Positions 1 to 5,664 of a DNA stretch of 6,186 bases are shown one piece after another. The stretch is from positions 1-6,186 of the forward strand of contig JACCVM010000129.1 of assembly GCA_013698135.1 (NCBI GenBank), read 5' to 3'. Position numbers and translations under genes: made by a program. Each line of letters begins with the position of its first letter. Position 1 is the first letter of the stretch. The notes beneath the pieces were generated by a model. It was not told where the DNA came from and searched no databases. It was given only the letters and a program-made list of their open reading frames with translations. The DNA comes from Euzebyaceae bacterium. Lineage in GTDB: Bacteria > Actinomycetota > Nitriliruptoria > Euzebyales > Egibacteraceae.

Positions 1-643
1 CCCGGTTCACCTTCAGCACGCTGCCGCCATGGGCGGCGAGCTCGATGTCGACCTGCTCCTTGGTCGGCGCCCCCTCCACGTAGTCCGGGAACATCAGCCC
101 AGGGTCGGTGTACTCGTGATTGACCCACAGCAGCCCGACCTCGGTGCGTGGCCCGTTGCGACGCGGGGGGAACAGCGCTGTCCAGTCACAGTTGTAGCCG
201 AACTGCTGCGCCTGCTTGTCCGCGGTCTGGGTGTGGAAATCGAAGGCAGGTGCACCCGCGATGATCGGGTCTCCCCAGCTGGCGATCAGGTCCCAGTCGT
301 AGCCCTCGGGCACCTCGACGTCGTCGGCCGTCGACGGCGCGATGGGCGTGAAGCCAAGGGTTTCGCCCCCGTGTCGCCCGTCTGCACCGTTGGTGCCTGG
401 CGCCGCCAGCGCGCGCTCGGTGGACGACAGCACACCGGAGACGACCATCGCCGCGCCCAACCCGCCCTTGAGCAACGAGCGCCGCGACACGGTCCTTCCG
501 ACGACGTCGGCGAACGTCTCGTTGCCGCTGCGGTTGGGGACCTCCTTGGCGCAATCGTCGCCGCACGCCCACTGGCACTTGCTGCGGCTACCGGTGCCGG
601 TCGGGCCGACCATCGGCAGGTTGGCGTAACGCACCTGGCTCAT
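1..643 (-). CDS. phoX: PhoX-type alkaline phosphatase, Tat-exported, N-terminal part (cut by left edge)
   Basis: Secreted phosphatase of the PhoX (DUF839) family, which releases phosphate from organic phosphoesters outside the cytoplasm; characterised members use calcium and iron cofactors. Only the first 214 residues are present, read from an ATG whose complement lies at 641-643; the C-terminal part lies beyond position 1. A GAAGGA ribosome site (complement of 651-656) sits 7 nt before the ATG. Residues 51-60 carry a twin-arginine signal (S-R-R-S-L-L-K-G, RR at 54-55), followed by an Ala/Gly/Val-rich hydrophobic stretch and an ALA-AP cleavage-like site near residue 80. The n-region before RR is long, about 50 residues, and has three cysteines (C23, C27, C31), which resembles other actinobacterial PhoX proteins. 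The mature part shows family blocks: VPEGYDWD, ADKQAQQFGYN (about 151-161) and LLWVNHEYTDP (about 182-191). The family call is strong; enzymatic details come from family knowledge. Confidence 0.9.
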   Translation of the reverse strand, partial: MSQVRYANLPMVGPTGTGSRSKCQWACGDDCAKEVPNRSGNETFADVVGRTVSRRSLLKGGLGAAMVVSGVLSSTERALAAPGTNGADGRHGGETLGFTPIAPSTADDVEVPEGYDWDLIASWGDPIIAGAPAFDFHTQTADKQAQQFGYNCDWTALFPPRRNGPRTEVGLLWVNHEYTDPGLMFPDYVEGAPTKEQVDIELAAHGGSVLKVNR

Positions 644-683
644 CAAGGCATCCTTCGCGAGAGGGAACGAATGCTGGGAAACC

Positions 684-712
684 TAAGAGTTCTCTAAGAA
701 CGGCCGGTGAAC
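684..712 (-). promoter_or_regulatory. Candidate PHO box (PhoP/PhoB/RegX3-type) upstream of phoX
   Basis: On the minus strand, reading toward phoX, three 7-bp units follow each other at exactly 11-bp spacing: GTTCACC (712-706), GTTCTTA (701-695) and ACTCTTA (690-684). Direct 7-bp repeats on an 11-bp pitch are the known layout of PhoB/PhoP boxes, and GTTCACC matches the core unit of streptomycete PHO boxes. The last unit ends 40 bp before the phoX ATG, which leaves room for a -10 element and a short leader. I see no strong -10 hexamer there, as expected for a promoter that depends on an activator. The units and spacing are seen directly; the binding protein is inferred from phoX being the target. 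Confidence 0.6.
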
Positions 713-770
713 GCACAGCCGCTCGCAAGAGAAGGCCTGGCGCCATTTCCGAGGCGGTCACCCGACTGCC

Positions 771-776
771 TAGACT
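771..776 (+). promoter_or_regulatory. -10 element (TAGACT) of a probable leaderless sua5 transcript
   Basis: TAGACT matches the actinobacterial TANNNT -10 pattern and ends six bases before the GTG at 783. Transcription would therefore start at or within a base or two of the GTG. No Shine-Dalgarno sequence lies in the preceding 15 bases, which fits a leaderless mRNA. No convincing -35 is visible. This element also supports GTG 783 as the start rather than the in-frame ATG at 825. Confidence 0.5.
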
Positions 777-782
777 CCCGCC

Positions 783-1757
783 GTGCCAGCCACGCTGCTG
801 CGGCCCGGCGCCGAGGCCTACGCCATGGCCGCCGCCGCCCTGCGCGGCGGCGGGCTGGTGGCCTTTCCCACCGAGACCGTGTACGGGCTGGGGGCCAACG
901 CCCGCTGTGCCGCGGCGGTGTTCCGGATCTTCGCCTGCAAGGGCCGTCCCGCCGACAACCCGCTCATCGTGCACGTGGCCGACGCCGAGGCCGCCGCCGC
1001 CGTCACCCGGCGCTGGACACCGTTGGCCCGCGTCCTGGCGGCGCGATGGTAGCCAGGCCCGCTGACCCTCGTGCTCGACGCCGACCCGCGGCTGCCAGCG
1101 GTCACCACCGGCGCACGGCCGACCGTCGGCGTGCGGGTACCCCAGCACCCCGTCGGCCTCCCCCTCCTGCGGCAGGCGGGCATCCCGGTCGCCGCGCCGA
1201 GTGCCAACCGGTCAGGACGACCGAGCCCCACCACCGCCGACCATGTCCTGGCCGACCTGGGTGCGCTGATCGACATGGTGTTGGACGGCGGCGCTTGCAC
1301 CATCGGCGTTGAGTCGACGGTCGTCGACGCGCGCGGCGACGCCCCGGTGATCCTGCGAGAGGGAGCCATCAGCCGTGAGCAGCTGGAGATCGGCGAGACC
1401 GACCCGCGAGGCGACGCCGGCGCCGCACCGGGCACCCGCTACCGTCACTACGCCCCGAGCTGCCGGGTGGAGATGGTCGCGGCCGGCGACGGTCCTCGGC
1501 GCGCCATGGCCGCTGCCATCCACGGCATGACAGTCGCGCTAGTGGCACGGGTCGCCGCTGAAGCGCCGGTGATCACCGTCGCCGTGGTCTCCGACGCGGC
1601 CGACCTGGCCCGGCGGCTGTACGGCGCCATGCGGGAGGCCGAGGTCGCCGGCGCCGATCTGTTGATCGTCGAAGAAGTCGAGGAAGTAGGCATCGGGCGA
1701 GCGGTCATGGACCGTCTGCGCCGGGCGGCGGCGGCGTCGCGATCACAGCCGGGCTAG
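783..1757 (+). pseudogene. sua5: Sua5/YwlC-type threonylcarbamoyl-AMP synthase, interrupted by in-frame TAG at codon 90
   Basis: Threonylcarbamoyl-AMP synthase makes the activated intermediate for t6A at position 37 of ANN-decoding tRNAs from threonine, bicarbonate and ATP in the cytoplasm. Counted from GTG 783, the frame holds 324 sense-or-TAG codons plus a TAG stop. The YrdC domain shows PTETVYGLG (29-37), KGRPADNPL (53-61), PGPLTLVL (91-98), PSANRSG (139-145), GVESTVVD (175-182) and LREGAIS (191-197). The linker PGTRYRHYAP (216-225) leads into the C-terminal Sua5 domain, ending with a GIGRAVMDRLRRAA block typical of long Sua5 proteins. Codon 90 (1050-1052) is TAG, where relatives have the Trp of (F/W)WPGPLTLVL; the frame is unchanged on both sides. 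As read, translation gives an 89-residue fragment, and the rest (1053-1757) could only be made by readthrough or reinitiation, for example from GTG 1071. An automatic annotation would show two genes, 783-1052 and 1071-1757. Family identity is near certain. Whether it is a true pseudogene is not: the gene is usually essential, so a base-call error is quite possible. Confidence 0.88.
1050..1052 (+). other. In-frame amber codon replacing the conserved Trp of Sua5
   Basis: The codons read GCG GCG CGA TGG TAG CCA GGC CCG CTG, giving A-A-R-W-stop-P-G-P-L. The family pattern at this point is an aromatic residue, Trp, then PGPLTLVL, so TAG stands for TGG by a single G-to-A change. Three other genes in the window use TAG as their stop (1755-1757, 2388-2390 and 4657-4659 on their own strands), so TAG is a working stop codon here. 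Confidence 0.85.
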
Positions 1758-1932
1758 CAGCCTGCGCTACCGCCCGTCCGACGACCTCAGCGCAAGTCGC
1801 GTTCGCCATCATCGCCTCGGTGCTGTTCGACAGCAGTGCCGCGATGAAGCGCCCTACAGCAGCGGCCGACCGGAGCTGGCTGCACCCACCTCTTGTCGCC
1901 CCGGCCGCGCAAATGTGGCGGTCGAGCCATGC
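1758..1932. other. Gap between convergent genes, no clear element
   Basis: This stretch separates the ends of sua5 (plus) and the small unrecognised gene (minus). A terminator acting on both would be expected, but I found no hairpin with a stem longer than about 4 bp and no T-run. Open frames across it resemble no family I know and look like GC-rich chance frames. Confidence 0.4.
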
Positions 1933-2361
1933 TCAGTGGCGGGCGGACCACACCGGCTGACCGCAGTAGCGCAGCGGCGCGGGGAACAGGCCGACGACGC
2001 GCTGGTCGACGCTGGCCGCCTCGGCCGCGGCGGCGACGTCATCGGCCTCGACGTCACCAGCAACGTAGGCGCGTAGCACGGTCACGAAGCCGTGGGCGAA
2101 CAGCGGGAACGCGACGTCGACGACGCGTCCGTCGACGTCGAGCCACAGGTGGTCGATCTCACTGCCGCGTAGGTCCAGCCCACCCCGGTAGACCGTCGGG
2201 CACAGCCCCAGGCCAGCGGCGATCGCGGCCACTCGACGGACCGTCTCACGCGGCTCCAACGGGCTGAAGGGCTGCCGTTCGTGCGCTCGCATCAGGCCGG
2301 CGCGCAACGCGGTTGCGGTGATGGGCGGCAGCCGGCGGGACTCGAATGCCACCGTGCCCAT
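1933..2361 (-). CDS. Small unrecognised protein downstream of recD2 (142 aa)
   Basis: I do not recognise a named family. The ATG (complement of 2359-2361) follows a strong purine-rich ribosome site (complement of 2365-2374, AAGGGGGAAG). It starts 26 bp after the recD2 stop on the same strand, so the two are probably co-transcribed. The protein is soluble-looking, with no signal peptide or membrane segment. It has helical N- and C-terminal parts around a central block, CPTVYRGGLDL (54-64) and DHLWLDVDGRVVDVAF (70-85). A buried His-Leu-Trp-Leu strand, a VDGR turn and an Asp-containing strand recall the His/Asp half of transglutaminase-like cysteine peptidase folds (C54, H71, D82). The Cys-to-His distance of 17 residues is short for that fold, so this is only a structural hint. 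Coding status is supported by the strong ribosome site, operon position and protein-like composition. Confidence 0.75.
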   Translation of the reverse strand: MGTVAFESRRLPPITATALRAGLMRAHERQPFSPLEPRETVRRVAAIAAGLGLCPTVYRGGLDLRGSEIDHLWLDVDGRVVDVAFPLFAHGFVTVLRAYVAGDVEADDVAAAAEAASVDQRVVGLFPAPLRYCGQPVWSARH

Positions 2362-2364
2362 CCG

Positions 2365-2374
2365 CTTCCCCCTT
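2365..2374 (-). promoter_or_regulatory. Ribosome binding site of the small gene after recD2
   Basis: The minus strand reads AAGGGGGAAG, then CGG, then ATG. It lies within the 26-bp recD2 to small-gene spacer and fixes the start of the downstream gene. This supports translation of a second cistron from the recD2 mRNA. Confidence 0.6.
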
Positions 2375-2387
2375 CCCTCGAACTCCT

Positions 2388-4541
2388 CTACGGTATCTCG
2401 GCGACCGCCTCGTCGGGCTTGACCGCCGCAGCCAGCCGCTGCGCCAGCCGCGTGCGACGCAGCCGTGCGCCTGACCCCGCTCTGCCGGCGGCGGCCTCGA
2501 CCAGCTTGGCGTCGCCGACCAGCAGCAGACCGAGGCGAGCCCGGGTCACCGCCGTGTAGACCAGGTCACGGGTGAGCATCGTGCGATGCGTAGGATCACA
2601 GATCAGCACCACGACCGGCCACTCCGCGCCCTGTGCCTTGTGCACGGTCAGACACCAGCCAAGGGCGAGGTCGGCGGTGCGGTCGGCGGGGTACGAGACG
2701 CCGCCGTGCGGAAAAGCGACCTCCAGGGTGCGCGCTACGGCGTCGGTGGCAACGACCTCGCCGACATCGCCGTTGGCAACGTCCAGCTCGGGGTCGTTGC
2801 GGGTCTGGACCACGCGGTCGCCCTCGTGGAAGCCGTCGACGCCGCGGCGGTCGGCCGTCGGGTTCAGCCGCTGCTTGAGCTCTTGATTGACGGCGTCCAC
2901 GCCGGCGGGGCCGCGGTACATCGGCGCCAGCACCTGCACGTCGGTGGGCGCGCAGCCGTAGAAGTCGGGCGCGCGGACGGCGACGATCTCGGCCACCCGC
3001 TGGGCGATGCGCAAGGGCTGTTCCGCAACCACGAAGACATCGTTGTCGCGGCCGGACAGCGGCGGGACGGCTCCCGCATTGATCTGGTGGGCCAGAGTGA
3101 CGATCCGACTGGCCGCAGCCTGGCGGTGCACGTGCGTCAGACGGGTCGCCGCGAGGGCGTCGACGGCCAGCAGGTCGCGCAGCACCGCACCCGCGCCGAC
3201 CGAGGGCAGCTGGTCGGCGTCGCCCACGAGCAGCAGGTGGGACCCGTCGGCGACAGCCTGGAGGAGCGCCCACGCCAGCCGGGTATCGGCCATCGACCAC
3301 TCGTCGGCCACCACCACGTCGTGCGGAAGGCGGCGCAGGGCCCCATAGCCGAAGCTGAACCCGGCGCCGGGACGACCTCTCGCCTCTAGCAAACGGTGCA
3401 CCGTGGTGGCGCCGTGGCCGGTGAGCTCCTCCATGCGCTTGGCCGCCCGACCGGTCGGTGCGCACAGTGCCACCTGCAGGTCGTGTGCCTCGCAGGCCGT
3501 GACGATCGAGGTGACGGTGCGGGTCTTGCCGGTGCCTGGACCGCCGGTCAGCACCGAGACAGGACGCTGCAAGGCCGCCGCCACGGCGGCTCGCTGCTCG
3601 GCGGTCAGCTCCTCGGCCGGTTGATGGTCGCGCACCACACGGGGAAGGCGTGATCGGGCGGCCAGCAGGCGGGCGATCTCGTCGGCCACACCCCGCTCGG
3701 CCAGCAGGTCGCCGCGCAGCCACCACAGCGCGTCGTCGAAGGCCAGCTCGCCGGCCTCCTCGGCGAGATCGAGCGAACGACGAGCATCAGCGGCGTCGAC
3801 CGACAGCAGGCGGCGGGCCTCGATGACCAGGTCTGCGGTGGCGGTGGCCATGTGGCCACCACGCTGGCGCACTTGCTGCTGGGCGGTCACGGCGCCGGCC
3901 ACCAATCGCCGCTTGTCGAGGCGGTCGACTCCGGCGCTGCGAGCCAGCGACTCAGCCGCGGCCCACCGCACCCCCCGGACCGCCAACACGGCGTACGGGT
4001 TGGCGTCGATGACCGACCCCGCTTCGTCCCCGAAGTGACGGTGCACAGCCTGCGCTGCCGCCGCTGACAGGCCCGCCGCTGTGAGCTCGGCCAGCAGCGC
4101 CGCCAGCGCGCCGGCCTCGCGCCAGGCGTCTCCGATCGCTTCGGCCAGCGCAGCCGACACGCCCTTGACCTCAGCGAGGCGGCCCGGCTCGGCCGCGATC
4201 ACCGCCCCGACGTCCAGCCCGAACCTCGTCACGATCCGCGCGGCGAGCGTCTCCCCGACGCCGGGGAAGCGCTCGGACGACAGGAAGGCCACCAGCCCCT
4301 CGGCGCTGCGCGGCCGGGCATGCTCGTAGGCCACGGCCTCGAACGTCGGTCCGTAGCGGGCGTGTTCGGTCCAGTGACCGAGCAGCCGCACCGCCTGGCC
4401 AGGCACCAGTCCCGCCAGCGGACCGCTCGCGCGAGGGCCGTCGTGGATGCTGGCGGCCAGCTCGACGACGCCGAAGCCGGTCGCCGCGTTGACGAAGACC
4501 ACGCTGGCGACCTCGCCCGTCAACTCCTCGGTCGCCATCAT
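2388..4541 (-). CDS. recD2: RecD2-type (YrrC-like) superfamily 1B DNA helicase
   Basis: RecD2 is a 5'-to-3' single-strand-stimulated DNA helicase that works without RecBC and is linked to repair and replication-fork processing. The 717 residues match the usual RecD2 length of about 715-800. An N-terminal domain (1-75) is followed by a helix-hairpin-helix region (about 90-205; GVGETLAARI, then EVKGVSAALAEAI). The motor shows Walker A GGPGTGKT (333-340), APTGRAAKRM (361-370), motif II DEWSM (413-417), GDADQLPSVG (440-449), HRQ (472-474), an SH3-like insert near 565-625, LTVHKAQGAEW (631-641) and YTAVTRAR (662-669). All catalytic motifs look intact. Motif II is odd in having Trp where Ala, Ser or Thr is usual. 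The start is one of two adjacent ATGs (4541 or 4538), with no good ribosome site before them. It is followed after 26 bp by a small gene, probably in one transcript. No recB or recC is visible, and the full N-terminal extension separates it from RecBCD-type RecD. Confidence 0.95.
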   Translation of the reverse strand: MMATEELTGEVASVVFVNAATGFGVVELAASIHDGPRASGPLAGLVPGQAVRLLGHWTEHARYGPTFEAVAYEHARPRSAEGLVAFLSSERFPGVGETLAARIVTRFGLDVGAVIAAEPGRLAEVKGVSAALAEAIGDAWREAGALAALLAELTAAGLSAAAAQAVHRHFGDEAGSVIDANPYAVLAVRGVRWAAAESLARSAGVDRLDKRRLVAGAVTAQQQVRQRGGHMATATADLVIEARRLLSVDAADARRSLDLAEEAGELAFDDALWWLRGDLLAERGVADEIARLLAARSRLPRVVRDHQPAEELTAEQRAAVAAALQRPVSVLTGGPGTGKTRTVTSIVTACEAHDLQVALCAPTGRAAKRMEELTGHGATTVHRLLEARGRPGAGFSFGYGALRRLPHDVVVADEWSMADTRLAWALLQAVADGSHLLLVGDADQLPSVGAGAVLRDLLAVDALAATRLTHVHRQAAASRIVTLAHQINAGAVPPLSGRDNDVFVVAEQPLRIAQRVAEIVAVRAPDFYGCAPTDVQVLAPMYRGPAGVDAVNQELKQRLNPTADRRGVDGFHEGDRVVQTRNDPELDVANGDVGEVVATDAVARTLEVAFPHGGVSYPADRTADLALGWCLTVHKAQGAEWPVVVLICDPTHRTMLTRDLVYTAVTRARLGLLLVGDAKLVEAAAGRAGSGARLRRTRLAQRLAAAVKPDEAVAEIP

Positions 4542-4560
4542 TCACAGCCGGGTAGTGGAG

Positions 4561-4597
4561 GGCACACCAGCAGTGTGCCAGTGCCTAGCACCAGCAG
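4561..4597. repeat. Inverted repeat plus direct repeat upstream of recD2
   Basis: GGCACAC (4561-4567) and GTGTGCC (4573-4579) form a perfect 7-bp inverted repeat around CAGCA. The 9-mer CACCAGCAG occurs at 4565-4573 and again at 4589-4597. The cluster lies 20-56 bp upstream of the recD2 ATG and 60 bp or more beyond the stop of the BON-domain gene. It could be an operator for recD2 or a hairpin ending the upstream transcript; there is no T-run, so an operator is slightly favoured. It does not look like an actinobacterial LexA box. Confidence 0.4.
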
Positions 4598-4656
4598 GGC
4601 CGGCGCTGGCGGCCGACCCTGTGGAGTGGTTCGGAGCTACCTCAACCAGCGCCGTC

Positions 4657-5466
4657 CTAGGCGTCGGCGCTGACCTGCAGGTCCACATCCGTGACGCCTT
4701 CGACATCCGCCACGACGGCGCGCAGGGCGGCCTCGTCGAAGCCGGCAGGTGCGCTCCCGCGCACGAAGACCGTGCCTTCCACGACGTTGACGTTGAGCCG
4801 AGGCAGGTCAGCCGTGCGCGGATCCTGGCCCAGCGCCGTGCGAACGCGGTCCTCCAGAGGCTTTTGCGCCACCGACTGCGGCGGCGCGTCCGGCTCGATG
4901 CCGCCGGTCCCGCCTTCCAGGCCGCCCGTGGCTGGGGCGGTCGACGCCACGTCGGTCGCCGGCGTGGGTGACGGCGGCGGTGGCGTCCACGCATCGGCCG
5001 AGCCGAACTCTGTGGACAGATCGTCGTGCTTGCGGGACGTCAGCATGCCGATCAGGTAACCGGCGCCGAGGCCGAGGATCATGGCGAGCCAGCCGGGAAA
5101 GCGCCGTTTGGCCCGCTGCAGGTGCAGCCGCTCGGCGGTCTTGCCCTCCGACAACCAACCGCCAAGCCGCAGCAAGGCTCGGTCACTGACCTCGCGCGCG
5201 TTGTCGGCGGCAGTCTGCACCGCCGCACTGTCGCGGACACCCTTGGCGAGTTCAGCAGCACGCTCTTCCAGGTGCGCCTCGCGCACCTTCTCGCGGGTCA
5301 CGGCTGCGAGCTCACAGCCTTTGGCCTGGGCGGTCTGGAACGCCTCCGAGTCGCGGACGCGCTCGGCCAACTCAGCCGCCCGCTGGTCGAGCTTGGCCTC
5401 CCTCACCTGAGCCGCCAGATCGGCGGCCTTGTCTTGCACGGCAGTGGTCGAGGACTTCCGTCCCAT
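4657..5466 (-). CDS. Membrane-anchored BON-domain protein with N-terminal helical repeats
   Basis: Predicted single-pass membrane protein of 269 residues. Residues 10-100 are charged and alanine-rich, probably helical, with a tandem repeat 40 residues apart (21-47 and 61-87). One transmembrane segment (about 124-143, WLAMILGLGAGYLIGML) follows a KRRF cluster, suggesting the N-terminal part is cytoplasmic. A Pro/Thr/Ala/Gly-rich linker (about 158-197, with TPPPPSPTP) leads to a C-terminal BON domain (204-266: LEDRVRTALGQD, VEGTVFVRG, VADVEGVTDVD). BON domains are known as membrane- or ligand-binding modules in envelope proteins; here the domain would lie outside the membrane. The ATG follows a clear AGGAAGG ribosome site (complement of 5476-5482) at 9-nt spacing. 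It shares a strand with the VWA gene 198 bp upstream, though hairpins lie between them. The BON call is confident; the cellular role is unknown. Confidence 0.85.
   Translation of the reverse strand: MGRKSSTTAVQDKAADLAAQVREAKLDQRAAELAERVRDSEAFQTAQAKGCELAAVTREKVREAHLEERAAELAKGVRDSAAVQTAADNAREVSDRALLRLGGWLSEGKTAERLHLQRAKRRFPGWLAMILGLGAGYLIGMLTSRKHDDLSTEFGSADAWTPPPPSPTPATDVASTAPATGGLEGGTGGIEPDAPPQSVAQKPLEDRVRTALGQDPRTADLPRLNVNVVEGTVFVRGSAPAGFDEAALRAVVADVEGVTDVDLQVSADA
5206..5406 (-). repeat. Tandem 120-bp-pitch repeat within the BON-protein gene
   Basis: Two 81-bp stretches (5326-5406 and 5206-5286) encode 27-residue units identical at 19 positions, sharing VREA, RAAELA, VRDS and QTA. At DNA level they have drifted, keeping short blocks such as TCGCGGAC on the plus strand at 5351-5358 and 5231-5238, so the duplication is old. 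A shorter related unit (KAADLAAQVRE, residues 13-23) precedes the first copy, 16 residues ahead of its RAAELA. Confidence 0.7.
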
Positions 5467-5537
5467 GATGGTCAGCCTTCCTCGTGTGCGACGCTCGGGG
5501 GACGCTCGCGCTTGCGTGTGGACCTACCCCGCCCCTG

Positions 5538-5559
5538 GGCGCGGAAACAGGACCGCGCC
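5538..5559 (-). terminator. GC-rich hairpin between the VWA and BON genes
   Basis: GGCGCGG (5538-5544) and CCGCGCC (5553-5559) form a perfect 7-bp all-G/C stem with an 8-nt loop. In the direction of transcription it lies about 105 nt after the VWA stop and about 70 nt before the BON-protein start. No T-run follows. It could be a T-less terminator, as proposed for high-GC bacteria, or a leader structure of the BON gene. Confidence 0.3.
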
Positions 5560-5576
5560 TTGGGCGGGTGCGCGTC

Positions 5577-5592
5577 CGGACACAGATGTCCG
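5577..5592. repeat. Short inverted repeat (CGGACA / TGTCCG)
   Basis: CGGACA (5577-5582) and TGTCCG (5587-5592) form a perfect 6-bp stem around CAGA. With the hairpin just downstream in the direction of transcription, it makes a structured region in the gap between the two minus-strand genes. It could be an operator or part of a terminator; a chance occurrence is possible. Confidence 0.25.
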
Positions 5593-5664
5593 CCACGGCA
5601 CCCGGTCACAACGTGGACCACGGGCGCTGACCGGCTGGGTGCGCGGGTCTCCTGGTGCCTCCCG

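Larger units (their letters stand above)
5467..5664. other. 198-bp gap between VWA and BON genes
   Basis: This gap holds the ribosome site of the BON gene (5476-5482) and two inverted repeats. It presumably carries a promoter for the BON gene, but I could not pick out a convincing -10/-35 pair. No small gene with a good start is visible. Confidence 0.4.

Noticed and set aside
29..697. Long plus-strand open frame over the phoX region
   Set aside because: It is a GC-rich shadow, full of Arg/Val/Gly with no family features. The minus strand encodes a clear PhoX with a Tat signal.
1050..1052. Pyrrolysine or other dedicated recoding of TAG
   Set aside because: TAG ends three other genes in the window, no hairpin resembling an insertion element was seen just downstream, and a Trp position does not suit pyrrolysine. 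It is kept only as a remote alternative.
588..1148. Minus-strand open frames opposite sua5 (also 818-1435, 1212-1523 and 1448-1708)
   Set aside because: Their compositions are shadow-like, and the plus-strand frame carries all Sua5 motifs.
707..1312. Plus-strand frame running across the amber codon in another phase
   Set aside because: Considered as a possible frameshifted sua5 product, but it is Arg-rich with no Sua5 motifs. The real frame is the same on both sides of the TAG, so no frameshift is needed.
1797..1964. Short plus-strand frame after sua5 with a protein-like start (FAIIASVLFDSS)
   Set aside because: There is no ribosome site or convincing start, it overlaps the end of the minus-strand gene, and it resembles no family.
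2586..3389. 267-aa plus-strand frame inside recD2, and 376-aa minus-strand frame 2596-3726
   Set aside because: Both lie within the complete recD2, whose helicase motifs are all in frame. They are typical long shadows in high-GC DNA.
4598..4614. GGCCG/CGGCC stem as a terminator of the BON gene
   Set aside because: The 5-bp all-G/C stem has no T-run. Such matches are common by chance at this base composition.
4542..4656. LexA (SOS) box upstream of recD2
   Set aside because: I looked for GAAC-N4-GTTC-like palindromes in this spacer and found none.
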